Shown here piece by piece: positions 56,000 through 64,000 of a stretch of DNA of 64,000 nt; the first letter of the stretch is position 1, and every line of letters starts with the position of its first letter. This DNA comes from Prochlorococcus sp. AG-418-I20 (lineage in GTDB: Bacteria; Cyanobacteriota; Cyanobacteriia; PCC-6307; Cyanobiaceae), in assembly GCA_003214175.1 (NCBI GenBank), contig QCLZ01000001.1:1-64000 (forward strand), given 5' to 3'. The notes under the pieces are model-generated. The model had not been told where the DNA came from, searched no databases, and saw nothing but the letters and a program-made list of their open reading frames with translations. A program made the position numbers and the translations under genes.

Positions 56000-56559
56000 A
56001 ATTTATCTAAAAATTGTTTAGCTCTAAACCAAGCTGTCACAGTTTTTGCGTCAAGAATCTCATCCCCACTAGAAATAAGATTATCAAGTTCGTTCGGATC
56101 TAAAATTAATACTTCTATATCTTCATCTAAATCTCCTTTAACCTCGGAATTTAGTTTGCTCAAATCACGCGCTAAAAATAAATAAATTTCTTCATCTGCA
56201 TAACCAGGAGCGGGGACAAGAGTTCCTAGTTCATCCCATTCGTTTGCACTAAATCCAGTTTCTTCTTTGATTTCTCTTTTAATTGAATTAATAGGTGTTT
56301 CACCTATTTCTAATGTGCCTGCTGGAAATTCTAATAAATACCTTGAAACAGCAAATCTATATTGCCGAAGAATGATAACTTTATTGTCTTTTGTAATAGG
56401 TACGGCTAATGCTGCACCGGGATGCTTAATGTATCCATATTCACCTTCGTGTCCATTTGGAAGCTCAATTCTATTTATTTCGAAACTAAATTTTTTTGAC
56501 TTTAACTCAGATATTTTTTCTTTAAAAATTGATCTTCTTATAAGGTTTTTATTGCCCAT
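55996..56559 (-). CDS. NUDIX hydrolase (ADP-ribose/nucleoside diphosphate sugar type)
   Basis: A 187-residue protein with a complete NUDIX box, G-TLEIG-E-TPINSIK-RE-IKEETGF (GX5EX7REUXEEXGU), preceded by VIILRQYRFAVSRYLLEFPAG. That upstream pattern and the size match ADP-ribose pyrophosphatases; the substrate is inferred. It overlaps the photolyase start by 4 bp and lies 51 bp from folK on the same strand. Confidence 0.93.
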   Translation of the reverse strand: MGNKNLIRRSIFKEKISELKSKKFSFEINRIELPNGHEGEYGYIKHPGAALAVPITKDNKVIILRQYRFAVSRYLLEFPAGTLEIGETPINSIKREIKEETGFSANEWDELGTLVPAPGYADEEIYLFLARDLSKLNSEVKGDLDEDIEVLILDPNELDNLISSGDEILDAKTVTAWFRAKQFLDKL

Positions 56560-56610
56560 AATTTTTAAATAAAAATAGCCTAACAGTTATTTTTTGGTTT
56601 TGTAAATCAC

Positions 56611-57186
56611 TTATATAGACCATTTTGGTACATCAAACTTTGTGATTTTTTGGCTTTTACTTAAGATTTCAGATAGTGGCGTAATAACAAAATTCCGATT
56701 CATGAATCTGGGGTGGGGTAATATTAATTCCTCGTCAACCGTATGAAAATCTTCCCACCAAAGAATATCTAAATCGAGACATCTCGATAGCCATTTCTTG
56801 CCCTTTGGCGTTTCTTCTCGTCCGAAAAATCTCTCTAACTTTTTTAGCTCTCTTAAAAGTAATTTAGCTTTTTTATTTGATGGTTGTGGAAAAGAATTAC
56901 TTTTTATAAGTAATAAAGTATTTAAATAATTTGGCTGCTCATTTTCAACACCATGGGGTAATGTCTCATAAATTGAAGACCAAAAAAAGTTTGCATGAAA
57001 TTTGTTTTTCTCTTCTTTTTTTTTGTTAGAACTATCTCCCCACTCATTTATTATTTCCTCTATTTTTGGTTTGCAAATTAATAGTGACTCTAGAGGGCTT
57101 CCGAATTTACTATCAATATTTGCTCCGAGGGATATACATAGTCCATTTTTGATATTAAGATTTGATAATTCCACTACAAAAAACAA
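56611..57186 (-). CDS. folK: HPPK, folate biosynthesis pyrophosphokinase
   Basis: Transfers pyrophosphate from ATP to 6-hydroxymethyl-7,8-dihydropterin. [39 protein letters not shown] and [16 protein letters not shown] are conserved. The start is uncertain: a TTG at 57186 gives 191 residues; a GTG at 57174 is also in frame. It is divergent from chlD, and the photolyase-NUDIX pair lies downstream on the same strand. Confidence 0.93.
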   Translation of the reverse strand: MFFVVELSNLNIKNGLCISLGANIDSKFGSPLESLLICKPKIEEIINEWGDSSNKKKEEKNKFHANFFWSSIYETLPHGVENEQPNYLNTLLLIKSNSFPQPSNKKAKLLLRELKKLERFFGREETPKGKKWLSRCLDLDILWWEDFHTVDEELILPHPRFMNRNFVITPLSEILSKSQKITKFDVPKWSI

Positions 57187-57222
57187 AGTTATTGGATAAA
57201 TTCTATATCAGGCATTTTTAAA

Positions 57223-59394
57223 GTGATTTTGAACTCCGAGTTAAAAGAAAAAGGAGAAATAAAAGATTTAATGAATTCGAAGGATTCTTTTAGAGCTTTC
57301 CCTTTGACGGCAATTACAGGTCATAGCTTATTGAAATTATCTTTGCTTTTGGCAGCTGTTGATCCTAGTTTAGGAGGAGTGATTATCGCTGGCGGAAGAG
57401 GTACTGGAAAGTCAGTATTAGCAAGGGGTTTGCATACTTTACTCCCTCCTATAGAGGTATTAGATAATGAATCAATCCTGGAAAAGCTAACAATTACAAA
57501 TAGTAATACTTCATTAAGACCTATTGGTAGGAACCTAGATCCAGATCAACCAGCGGAATGGGATATTAGTACTAATAAATTGTTAGAGGAGTTAATTGGA
57601 AGTAATTATTTGAATCAAACTGAGAAAATTCCAAAAAAAGTAAGAGAGGCTCCATTTATTCAAGTCCCCATTGGCATAACTGAAGACAGACTTGTTGGAT
57701 CAATTGATGTCGCTGCCTCATTAAGTACGGGGGAACAAGTTTTTCAGCCTGGAATTTTGGCAGAAGCTCATAGAGGTGTTCTTTATGTAGATGATATAAA
57801 TTTATTGGATGATGGCATCGTAAATTTAATTCTTGAGGCTACAGGAAGAGAGAAAAATAATATTGAAAGAGATGGTTTAAGCCTTTCTCACCCTTGTAAG
57901 TCACTTTTAATAGCAACTTATAATCCTGAAGAAGGTGCTTTAAGAGATCATGTTTTAGATCGTTTTGCTATTGTGCTTTCCGCAGATCAATCGATTGATA
58001 ATGCTCAAAGAGTTGAAATTACAAAATCTGTTTTATCACACGCAGAAAATAATATTAAATTTTCAGAAAAATGGTCGGAAGAATCTGATAATTTATCTAC
58101 TCAATTAATTTTGGCAAGGCAATGGTTAAAGGATGTCAAGATAACAAAAGAGCAAATAACTTATTTAGTGAATGAAGCTCTTAGAGGAGGAGTAGAAGGG
58201 CATAGGTCAGAATTATTTGCAGTGAAAGTAGCAAAGGCTAATGCAGCTCTTCGAGGCGATGAGAATGTAAATTCTGAAGACCTAAAAGTCGCAGTAAGAT
58301 TAGTCATTCTTCCAAGAGCAATGCAAATACCTCCAGAAGATGATGATATTCAACCACCACCTCCAGAGGATCAGAGTCCACCACCCCCACCTAAATCAAA
58401 CAATGAAGAGTCTGAACCTGACTCTAATGAAAATGATGATAATCAAGAGCAAGAACAAGAGGAAGATAATTCTGATGGAGAAGAAGAATCTACTCCTGAA
58501 ATACCTGAAGAATTTATATTAGATCCTGAAGCATGTATGGTAGATCCTGATTTATTACTTTTTTCATCAGCTAAAGCTAAAGCTGGGAATAGTGGAAGTA
58601 GATCAGTAATATTTAGTGATAGCAGAGGAAGATATGTTAAACCTATTATTCCAAGAGGTAAAGTAAAAAGAATTGCAGTAGATGCAACTCTTCGAGCTGC
58701 CGCTCCATATCAAAAATCAAGGAGATTAAGGAATCCTGATAAAACAATAGTTATTGAAGAAAATGATTTTAGGGCTAAGCTACTTCAAAAAAAGGCGGGT
58801 GCTTTAGTTATTTTTCTGGTTGATGCCAGTGGATCAATGGCTCTTAATAGGATGCAAAGTGCTAAAGGCGCAGTAATAAGACTTTTAACCGAGGCATATG
58901 AGAATAGGGATGAAGTGGCCCTTATTCCTTTTAGAGGTAATCAGGCCGAAGTGCTTTTACCTCCAACAAGATCTATAACTGCAGCAAAAAGAAGGCTAGA
59001 AACAATGCCTTGTGGTGGAGGATCCCCTCTGGCACACGGACTAACACAATCAGCAAAAGTAGCAAAAAATGCTCTTTCAACAGGAGATATAGGTCAAGTT
59101 ATTGTTGTGGGGATCACTGATGGCCGAGGAAATGTACCATTAGGATTATCTCTAGGAAAAAATGAAGAAAAAAATGATGAAACTGTCGATTTGAAGCAAG
59201 AGGTTCTTGATATCGCTGCAAAATATCCCATGCTTGGGATAAAACTTTTAATAATTGATACAGAGAGAAAATTTATTGCCAGTGGTTTTGGTAAAGAATT
59301 AGCAGAGGCTGCTCAAGGGAAATACGTCCAATTACCAAAAGCTACAGATAAAGCAATCGCAGCTATGGCTCTAAACGCTATAAATGAATTCTAA
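57223..59394 (+). CDS. chlD: Magnesium chelatase ATPase subunit D
   Basis: With ChlI and ChlH, inserts Mg2+ into protoporphyrin IX, the first committed chlorophyll step. The N-terminal AAA+ domain has [17 protein letters not shown] and the P-loop GGRGTGKS; the middle has a Pro-rich stretch followed by an acidic linker (Asp/Glu/Asn-rich); the C-terminal von Willebrand domain has the MIDAS motif VDASGSM. The GTG at 57223 gives 723 residues. An ATG at 57271 with GGAG about 14 nt upstream is equally plausible and would give 707. Confidence 0.96.
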   Translation: MILNSELKEKGEIKDLMNSKDSFRAFPLTAITGHSLLKLSLLLAAVDPSLGGVIIAGGRGTGKSVLARGLHTLLPPIEVLDNESILEKLTITNSNTSLRPIGRNLDPDQPAEWDISTNKLLEELIGSNYLNQTEKIPKKVREAPFIQVPIGITEDRLVGSIDVAASLSTGEQVFQPGILAEAHRGVLYVDDINLLDDGIVNLILEATGREKNNIERDGLSLSHPCKSLLIATYNPEEGALRDHVLDRFAIVLSADQSIDNAQRVEITKSVLSHAENNIKFSEKWSEESDNLSTQLILARQWLKDVKITKEQITYLVNEALRGGVEGHRSELFAVKVAKANAALRGDENVNSEDLKVAVRLVILPRAMQIPPEDDDIQPPPPEDQSPPPPPKSNNEESEPDSNENDDNQEQEQEEDNSDGEEESTPEIPEEFILDPEACMVDPDLLLFSSAKAKAGNSGSRSVIFSDSRGRYVKPIIPRGKVKRIAVDATLRAAAPYQKSRRLRNPDKTIVIEENDFRAKLLQKKAGALVIFLVDASGSMALNRMQSAKGAVIRLLTEAYENRDEVALIPFRGNQAEVLLPPTRSITAAKRRLETMPCGGGSPLAHGLTQSAKVAKNALSTGDIGQVIVVGITDGRGNVPLGLSLGKNEEKNDETVDLKQEVLDIAAKYPMLGIKLLIIDTERKFIASGFGKELAEAAQGKYVQLPKATDKAIAAMALNAINEF

Positions 59395-59400
59395 TATTGG

Positions 59401-60246
59401 TTATGGATAAACTTCGTTTAGGAATTTAGAAAGTCCAATAGTTAAATCTCTTATGGATTTAATTAATTCTTTATCTTTAGTTAATTTTTCAAAATCATCA
59501 CTCATATCATCTATTTTGCTGGTTATGGATCTTGCAGCATTGATTGTTAATTTAATATCTTCTAGAGTTTCCTTGTCATCTATAGTAGATAAAATGTTAT
59601 TTAAGTGATTAGCAGCGATTGTAAGATCTTTTATTAAAGGTTCAATCCTTATTATTTCTTTTTTCGATAAATATATTAATTCATCTAGGTTTTCTTGTGT
59701 TTTGTCAAATTGATCAATTGATTTAACAATGTTCTCAATTAAGTTTTCTTGATTCGATTCTTTTAGAAACTGGCTGATTCTATTAGTTATATTTGAAAGA
59801 CTTGAAAGTTGTTTACCAGTGATGGTATCTCCCTGGCAAACAATTAATTTCGAATCACAATTCTCAGATGTAGGTTTTGCGATATTTTCAGTAATTGTAT
59901 TTTCATTAGTTTCTAAAGAGACTTGCACATCTCCTCCAAGGAAAGAATTCGTTTCTACCTTCGCGAATGTTGGCTTAGTAAGAATAATATCGGGATTATT
60001 TAAAACAATTTTCGCTTTAATTGATTCATTAGTAAAAGAAATATCTTCTATTGAGCCCACTAAAATCCCCCTGTAAGTAACTGGAGATTTTTTTGATAAA
60101 CCGCTTGCGTTATTAAATTCAGCAAAAAGGTGCCAATTTTTTGAAGATATTCTTACACCTCTTAGCCACAAAGAAAAGAAAGTGAACACTAAAATCCCTC
60201 CTAATAAGGAAAATCCCACTATTGAATCTCGTAAGCTTCTACGCAT
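59401..60246 (-). CDS. MCE/MlaD family lipid-transport protein
   Basis: A 281-residue protein with one N-terminal membrane helix (residues about 10-28) and an MCE domain with FNNASGLSKKSPVTYRGILVGSIEDI, LTKPTFAKVETNSFLGGDVQVSL. The C-terminus is helical and probably a coiled coil. MCE proteins bridge the envelope and carry lipids for an ABC transporter; the homologue in plastids is TGD2 (Ycf22 group). It lies 5 bp after the ATPase gene, but no permease is present in the window. Confidence 0.9.
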   Translation of the reverse strand: MRRSLRDSIVGFSLLGGILVFTFFSLWLRGVRISSKNWHLFAEFNNASGLSKKSPVTYRGILVGSIEDISFTNESIKAKIVLNNPDIILTKPTFAKVETNSFLGGDVQVSLETNENTITENIAKPTSENCDSKLIVCQGDTITGKQLSSLSNITNRISQFLKESNQENLIENIVKSIDQFDKTQENLDELIYLSKKEIIRIEPLIKDLTIAANHLNNILSTIDDKETLEDIKLTINAARSITSKIDDMSDDFEKLTKDKELIKSIRDLTIGLSKFLNEVYP

Positions 60247-60251
60247 AATTT

Positions 60252-61037
60252 CTAAATGTCTTTTGGTTGCATTGGGCCATTAAGTTTCCCATTTCTAAAT
60301 TGAAATACATAGGGATCTTTACTGATTTTGAATTCATCAATAGAACCTGCCCATCTAAATTTACCTCCGTAAAGCATTAAAACTTTATCTGAAGTCCTCT
60401 CTATAGTACTAAGAACGTGGCTAACTACAATAGATGATCCATTGGCTTTATGGTTTGTTTTATTTATTAAATCTTCAATTCTTGAAGAGGCAATTGGATC
60501 AAGACCCGCTGTCGGCTCATCAAAAAGTAATAAAGGCTTAGTTTTTGCTTTAAGAGTTTTATCTGTAATTAAAGCTCTAGCAAAACTTACCCTTTTTTGC
60601 ATTCCTCCGCTTAATTCATTTGGAAGCTTATTTTCAACATTAAATAAGCCCACCTCTGCTAAACATTCAGATACAGTTTCACGGATGAACTTTTGAGAGA
60701 GGTTTTTATTTCTTTTAAGGAGAAAACCTACATTTTCTTCTATCGTTAAAGACCCTAATAATGCAGGGTTCTGAAAAACTAGTCTTACATCAGGAGGGTT
60801 ATTTTGATCTAATCTCAAATATGTTTGTTTCTCTCCAAATATTTTTAATTCACCTTTGGTAGGTAAAATAAGGCCTGCTAAAATTTTTAATATAGTTGAT
60901 TTACCTGAACCTGAAGGCCCAACAATAGCTAATTTTTCTCCATCCTTAAGTTCAAAATTTAGTTGATCTAGCACATTTACTTTCCCCCAGCCTATTGAAA
61001 GGTTTTTTGTTTCAACTGCATGATTTAACTTTTTCAA
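60252..61037 (-). CDS. ABC transporter ATPase (MlaF-like)
   Basis: A 261-residue ATPase with Walker A GPSGSGKST near residue 39, Q-loop LVFQNPALLGSLT, signature LSGGMQKRVSFARAL, Walker B LLLFDEPTAGLDP and His switch VVSHVL. The signature pattern and the adjacent MCE gene place it in the Mla/TGD lipid-importer group. The permease partner must be encoded elsewhere. Confidence 0.93.
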   Translation of the reverse strand: MKKLNHAVETKNLSIGWGKVNVLDQLNFELKDGEKLAIVGPSGSGKSTILKILAGLILPTKGELKIFGEKQTYLRLDQNNPPDVRLVFQNPALLGSLTIEENVGFLLKRNKNLSQKFIRETVSECLAEVGLFNVENKLPNELSGGMQKRVSFARALITDKTLKAKTKPLLLFDEPTAGLDPIASSRIEDLINKTNHKANGSSIVVSHVLSTIERTSDKVLMLYGGKFRWAGSIDEFKISKDPYVFQFRNGKLNGPMQPKDI

Positions 61038-61171
61038 AATCTATAGAGAAAAATTCTTTATCTATAACATAATGCCTATTTTTAGAAATAAAAAAAGGAT
61101 GTATAAATTTGATTTATAATGACTTTATAGAATTTTTTTTATTTGAGAAAAAATAAATTAAGAGGTTTTGA

Positions 61172-62557
61172 ATGATTAAGAGTAAAAAAAGAGTCAGTAA
61201 GTACTATAAAAAATTTAAAAAGTCTAATTTTGTACTTTTAGAAAAAATTTTAAGAATTTTGAGTTGGCTTTTGCCCGGTCTGGTAATAAAAAGATGGATG
61301 TTGACATCTGCTATAGGATTTTTGACTACATTACTAGGCCTTGCAATTTGGACAAATTTAAGACCTCTCTATTGGCTTATTGAAACATTTTTTTGGTTAA
61401 TGACTGGCTTAACTAGTTTCTTGCCCGTCACCTTTTTGGGTCCATTAATTTTTGTTATTGGACTTTTGTTAATTTGGATTGGACAAAATAGAAGTATTAA
61501 TTCTATCAAAAAAGCACTTGTTCCAGAAAAAAGTACATTTTTAGTTGATGCGTTAAGAGTTAAGAGTAAATTAAAAAGAGGTCCTAATATTGTTGCAATT
61601 GGTGGAGGTACAGGATTATCAACTTTATTGAAGGGTTTAAAAAATTACAGCAGTAATATTACAGCAATTGTAACCGTATCAGATGATGGTGGCAGTAGTG
61701 GAATTCTTAGAAAACAATTAGGTGTGCAACCTCCAGGAGATATTAGAAACTGTTTGGCGGCCTTGTCCAATGAAGAGCCTATTTTAACTAGATTATTTCA
61801 GTATAGATTTTCAGGAGGAAGTGGTCTAGAGGGTCATAGTTTTGGTAATCTATTTTTGTCAGCTTTAACAGCAATTACAGGTAGTTTAGAAAAAGCTGTT
61901 CAGGCCTCCAGTAAGGTTTTAGCAGTCCAAGGTCAAGTTTTACCTGCAACAAATATTGATGTTATGTTGTGGGCCGAATTAGAGGATGGTGAGAAAATTT
62001 TCGGAGAAAGCAAGATCAGTAAATCACGAAAATTAATTTCAAGGATTGGTTATTTGCCAGAGAATCCCTCTGCTCTCCCAAGTGCACTTGAATCTATAAA
62101 AGGAGCTGATTTAATTGTTTTAGGGCCAGGAAGTCTATACACTTCTTTATTGCCTAACTTGCTAGTACCGGAAATAGTAGATGCTTTATTACAAAGTAAT
62201 GCGCCTAAAATTTATATTAGTAACTTGATGACTCAGCCTGGCGAAACAGATGGACTTGATGTTTATCAACATATCAAATCAATTGAAAAACAACTATCAA
62301 CTTTTGGAGTAAATAATCGAATTTTTAACGCAATCTTATCACAAGTCCAATTTGAAAAGTCTCCTCTAGTAGATTATTACGAAAGTAAAGGAGCAGAACC
62401 TGTGGAATGTAATAAAGAAAAATTATTATCTGAGGGTTATTATGTTTTGCAAGCACCATTGTACTCTAGAAGAATAACTCCAACCCTTAGGCATGATCCC
62501 AGAAGACTTGCCAGAGCAGTTATGTTTATATACCGCAAATTAAAGAAGTTAAACTAA
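61172..62557 (+). CDS. YvcK/CofD-like protein with N-terminal membrane domain
   Basis: A 461-residue protein. Residues 1 to about 110 carry two or three hydrophobic segments, absent from Bacillus YvcK. The catalytic-like core begins [17 protein letters not shown], then [36 protein letters not shown] and [15 protein letters not shown]. YvcK binds UDP-sugars and adjusts carbon metabolism and cell-wall growth in Bacillus. Its role here is inferred. Confidence 0.88.
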   Translation: MIKSKKRVSKYYKKFKKSNFVLLEKILRILSWLLPGLVIKRWMLTSAIGFLTTLLGLAIWTNLRPLYWLIETFFWLMTGLTSFLPVTFLGPLIFVIGLLLIWIGQNRSINSIKKALVPEKSTFLVDALRVKSKLKRGPNIVAIGGGTGLSTLLKGLKNYSSNITAIVTVSDDGGSSGILRKQLGVQPPGDIRNCLAALSNEEPILTRLFQYRFSGGSGLEGHSFGNLFLSALTAITGSLEKAVQASSKVLAVQGQVLPATNIDVMLWAELEDGEKIFGESKISKSRKLISRIGYLPENPSALPSALESIKGADLIVLGPGSLYTSLLPNLLVPEIVDALLQSNAPKIYISNLMTQPGETDGLDVYQHIKSIEKQLSTFGVNNRIFNAILSQVQFEKSPLVDYYESKGAEPVECNKEKLLSEGYYVLQAPLYSRRITPTLRHDPRRLARAVMFIYRKLKKLN

Positions 62558-63084
62558 TAAGCATCTTGCAGTTCATAAAAGTCAGGCTGAATATAGTCTT
62601 TACGTAATGGCCATCCCCTCCAATCTTCAGGCATTAATAGTCTTTTGGGATTGGGATGATCCATGAAATTTATTCCATACATGTCGTATGTTTCTCTTTC
62701 TTGCCAATCACTTCCTTTGAAAATTTTATATAAACTAGGAACCGATAAATTTGAATCTCTTTTTAAAAAAACTTTCAATCTAACTTCTTTAATTTTTTCG
62801 ATTTTTTGTAAGTCATCAACAGTTATAAAGTGATAGAAACTTACAAGATTTTTCCCTGGACCCTCGTCATAGCCGCCTTGACATTGAAGATAGTTGAAGC
62901 CGTATTTCCTTAAAGCTGATACTGCTTCATATAAATTGCTAGGTTCAACAGAAATATTTTCTACACCAATGTGATCATCAGCTAGTGATTGATTTGGAAT
63001 TCCATCTTGAGATAGATTTTTACTTATTAATCCTTCTTTTTCTATTGAAGTATCAGTGGATTGTGCTAAACCGTCTTTTCCCAT
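62554..63084 (-). CDS. ndhJ: NDH-1 subunit J
   Basis: Peripheral-arm subunit homologous to NuoC of the cyanobacterial NDH-1 complex for respiration and cyclic electron flow. The 176-residue protein has the family segment [43 protein letters not shown], read across residues about 130-170. Its start overlaps the ndhK stop by 1 bp. The stop overlaps the YvcK-like gene tail to tail by 4 bp. Confidence 0.96.
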   Translation of the reverse strand: MGKDGLAQSTDTSIEKEGLISKNLSQDGIPNQSLADDHIGVENISVEPSNLYEAVSALRKYGFNYLQCQGGYDEGPGKNLVSFYHFITVDDLQKIEKIKEVRLKVFLKRDSNLSVPSLYKIFKGSDWQERETYDMYGINFMDHPNPKRLLMPEDWRGWPLRKDYIQPDFYELQDAY

Positions 63085-63818
63085 TAACCTTTTTCAGTGT
63101 TGATAATTTCAGCTTTTTCGCTGTTCTCAGGTAGTTCAGTTATTTTTTCTTTTTGGGAGGGAGTAATAACATTCATGGAAGCTTTATTTAGATATTCGCC
63201 AGTATTTTTAGAAAAAACGAGATTCATTTCGTGATCAGATGTTATGTACCTGTGGCTTTGCTCAGTTTTTGTGCGTTCTAAAATTGATTCATTGCCAACT
63301 TTTTTTCTTAATTTAATAACAGCATCAAAAATTGCTTCTGGCCTTGGTGGGCATCCTGGGAGGTATAAATCAACAGGTATTAACTTATCTACTCCTCTTA
63401 CAGCAGTTGTAGAATCTGCGCTAAACATACCTCCTGTGATTGTGCAAGCACCCATTGCAATAACATACTTTGGTTCAGGCATCTGTTCATAAAGTCTTAC
63501 CAGTGCAGGAGCCATTTTCATTGTTACCGTGCCGGCGACTATTAATAAATCTGCTTGCCTTGGCGAACTTCTAGGTACTAATCCAAATCTATCAAAATCA
63601 AATCTAGAACCGATTAATGCAGCAAATTCTATAAAACAACAAGCTGTTCCGTATAAGAGAGGCCATAGACTGCTTAGCCTGGCCCAATTATGAAGATCAT
63701 CTAAACTTGTCAAGATAATATTTTCGCTTAAATCTGTCGTAACTTCCGGTGCACCAAGAGGATTGCAGGTTCCTTCTCGGATTTCTCTTATTGCTTTTGG
63801 GGATAATTGTGGATTCAA
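63084..63818 (-). CDS. ndhK: NDH-1 subunit K
   Basis: Iron-sulfur subunit with cluster N2, homologous to NuoB. The Cys ligands are in [20 protein letters not shown] and [10 protein letters not shown]. The 244-residue length includes a polar tail. The start is a TTG at 63818, chosen because GGAG lies 8 nt upstream within the ndhC end and the frame closes at a TAG six codons earlier. Confidence 0.96.
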   Translation of the reverse strand: MNPQLSPKAIREIREGTCNPLGAPEVTTDLSENIILTSLDDLHNWARLSSLWPLLYGTACCFIEFAALIGSRFDFDRFGLVPRSSPRQADLLIVAGTVTMKMAPALVRLYEQMPEPKYVIAMGACTITGGMFSADSTTAVRGVDKLIPVDLYLPGCPPRPEAIFDAVIKLRKKVGNESILERTKTEQSHRYITSDHEMNLVFSKNTGEYLNKASMNVITPSQKEKITELPENSEKAEIINTEKG

Positions 63819-63822
63819 TTTT

Positions 63823-64000
63823 TTAACTCCATTCTAAAGCACCTTTTCTCCATGCGTATGCCAGGGCAATGACAAGTATTGCAATGAAGATTAAAGCCTC
63901 AATAAAAGCTAATAGGCCTAATCTATTGAAGGCAACAGCCCAAGGATAAAGGAATACTGTCTCAACATCAAATATAACGAAAACCAAGGCAAACATGTAA
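63823..64000 (-). CDS. ndhC: NDH-1 subunit C, 5' part beyond the window
   Basis: Membrane-arm subunit homologous to NuoA. Only the C-terminal 58 or so residues are in the window: [20 protein letters not shown] and the ending [12 protein letters not shown] are diagnostic. It precedes ndhK by 4 bp, giving the conserved ndhC-ndhK-ndhJ order. Confidence 0.96.
   Translation of the reverse strand, partial: YMFALVFVIFDVETVFLYPWAVAFNRLGLLAFIEALIFIAILVIALAYAWRKGALEWS

Noticed and set aside
58340-58522. 60-codon plus-strand frame in the chlD linker
   Set aside because: Alternate frame of the low-complexity Pro/acidic linker of ChlD.
1-64000. Search for CRISPR arrays, prophage, insertion sequences, toxin-antitoxin or restriction genes
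   Set aside because: No direct-repeat arrays, transposase or integrase motifs, methylase motifs or typical TA pairs were seen; gene content is core cyanobacterial.

Overview
The window is a compact, strongly AT-rich piece of a cyanobacterial chromosome, and its gene content points to a picocyanobacterium, most likely a high-light-adapted Prochlorococcus. Evidence: oxygenic photosystem II genes (psbO, psbH, psbN, psbI, psbK), the NDH-1 cluster ndhC-ndhK-ndhJ, Mg-chelatase chlD, beta-carotene hydroxylase crtR, the nitrogen regulator ntcA with an NtcA-activated amt1, many short cyanobacteria-specific DUF proteins, very short intergenic gaps and frequent 1-40 bp gene overlaps. The species call is inference from gene content and base composition; no 16S gene is present.

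Layout. 1-9.8 kb: end of aroC, then a minus-strand run (KDPG aldolase, ftsH, sat, psbO, coaBC, a DUF2555 gene), two small plus-strand genes, pyrB and a 3-methyladenine glycosylase. 9.9-18 kb: gatC, crtR, tRNA-Leu, a Ycf66-like gene, ileS, two unknown genes, trmB, glmM. 18-24.6 kb: a membrane thioredoxin, a minus-strand trio thyX/dcd/BtuR-like, ntcA with a DUF3084 gene and a YqgF-like nuclease, DUF3146, pth, and the photosystem II genes psbH, psbN and psbI. 24.7-34.2 kb: glyA-cinA-leuC-leuD, tRNA-Arg, two small genes, murJ, sfsA and amt1 with its NtcA site and a strong terminator. 34-44.5 kb: ispH, a DoxX protein, purH, a hydrolase, DUF3155, an orphan histidine kinase, cobS, tgt, psbK, a Gfo/Idh oxidoreductase, a CNNM/CorC protein, tRNA-CAU. 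44.7-64 kb: pyrE, ygfZ, a TM0106-type nuclease, a phosphohexomutase, rdgB, a carotenoid oxygenase, hisB, fabI, a redoxin, a DegT aminotransferase, photolyase, a NUDIX hydrolase, folK, chlD, an MCE protein and its ABC ATPase, a YvcK-like protein, ndhJ, ndhK and the 3' end of ndhC.

The genes are mostly housekeeping: nucleotide synthesis and sanitation (pyrB, pyrE, purH, dcd, thyX, rdgB), amino acids (aroC, leuCD, hisB, glyA), tRNA function (ileS, trmB, tgt, pth, gatC), envelope (glmM, murJ, fabI, MCE/ABC), photosynthesis and pigments, nitrogen control (ntcA, amt1) and corrinoid metabolism (cobS, BtuR-like). I saw no prophage, insertion sequence, CRISPR array, toxin-antitoxin pair or defence island. 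Once the small psb genes are included, no stretch of more than about 300 bases lacks a gene.

The most interesting signals are small: a long perfect hairpin abutting the pth start codon, a terminator-like hairpin inside the NtcA-driven amt1 leader, a BtuR-family protein that has lost its ATP-binding loop but sits in a deoxynucleotide operon, an operator-like palindrome between psbH and psbN, and a crtR reading frame with no ordinary start codon where the family begins. I found no convincing undescribed multi-gene system.
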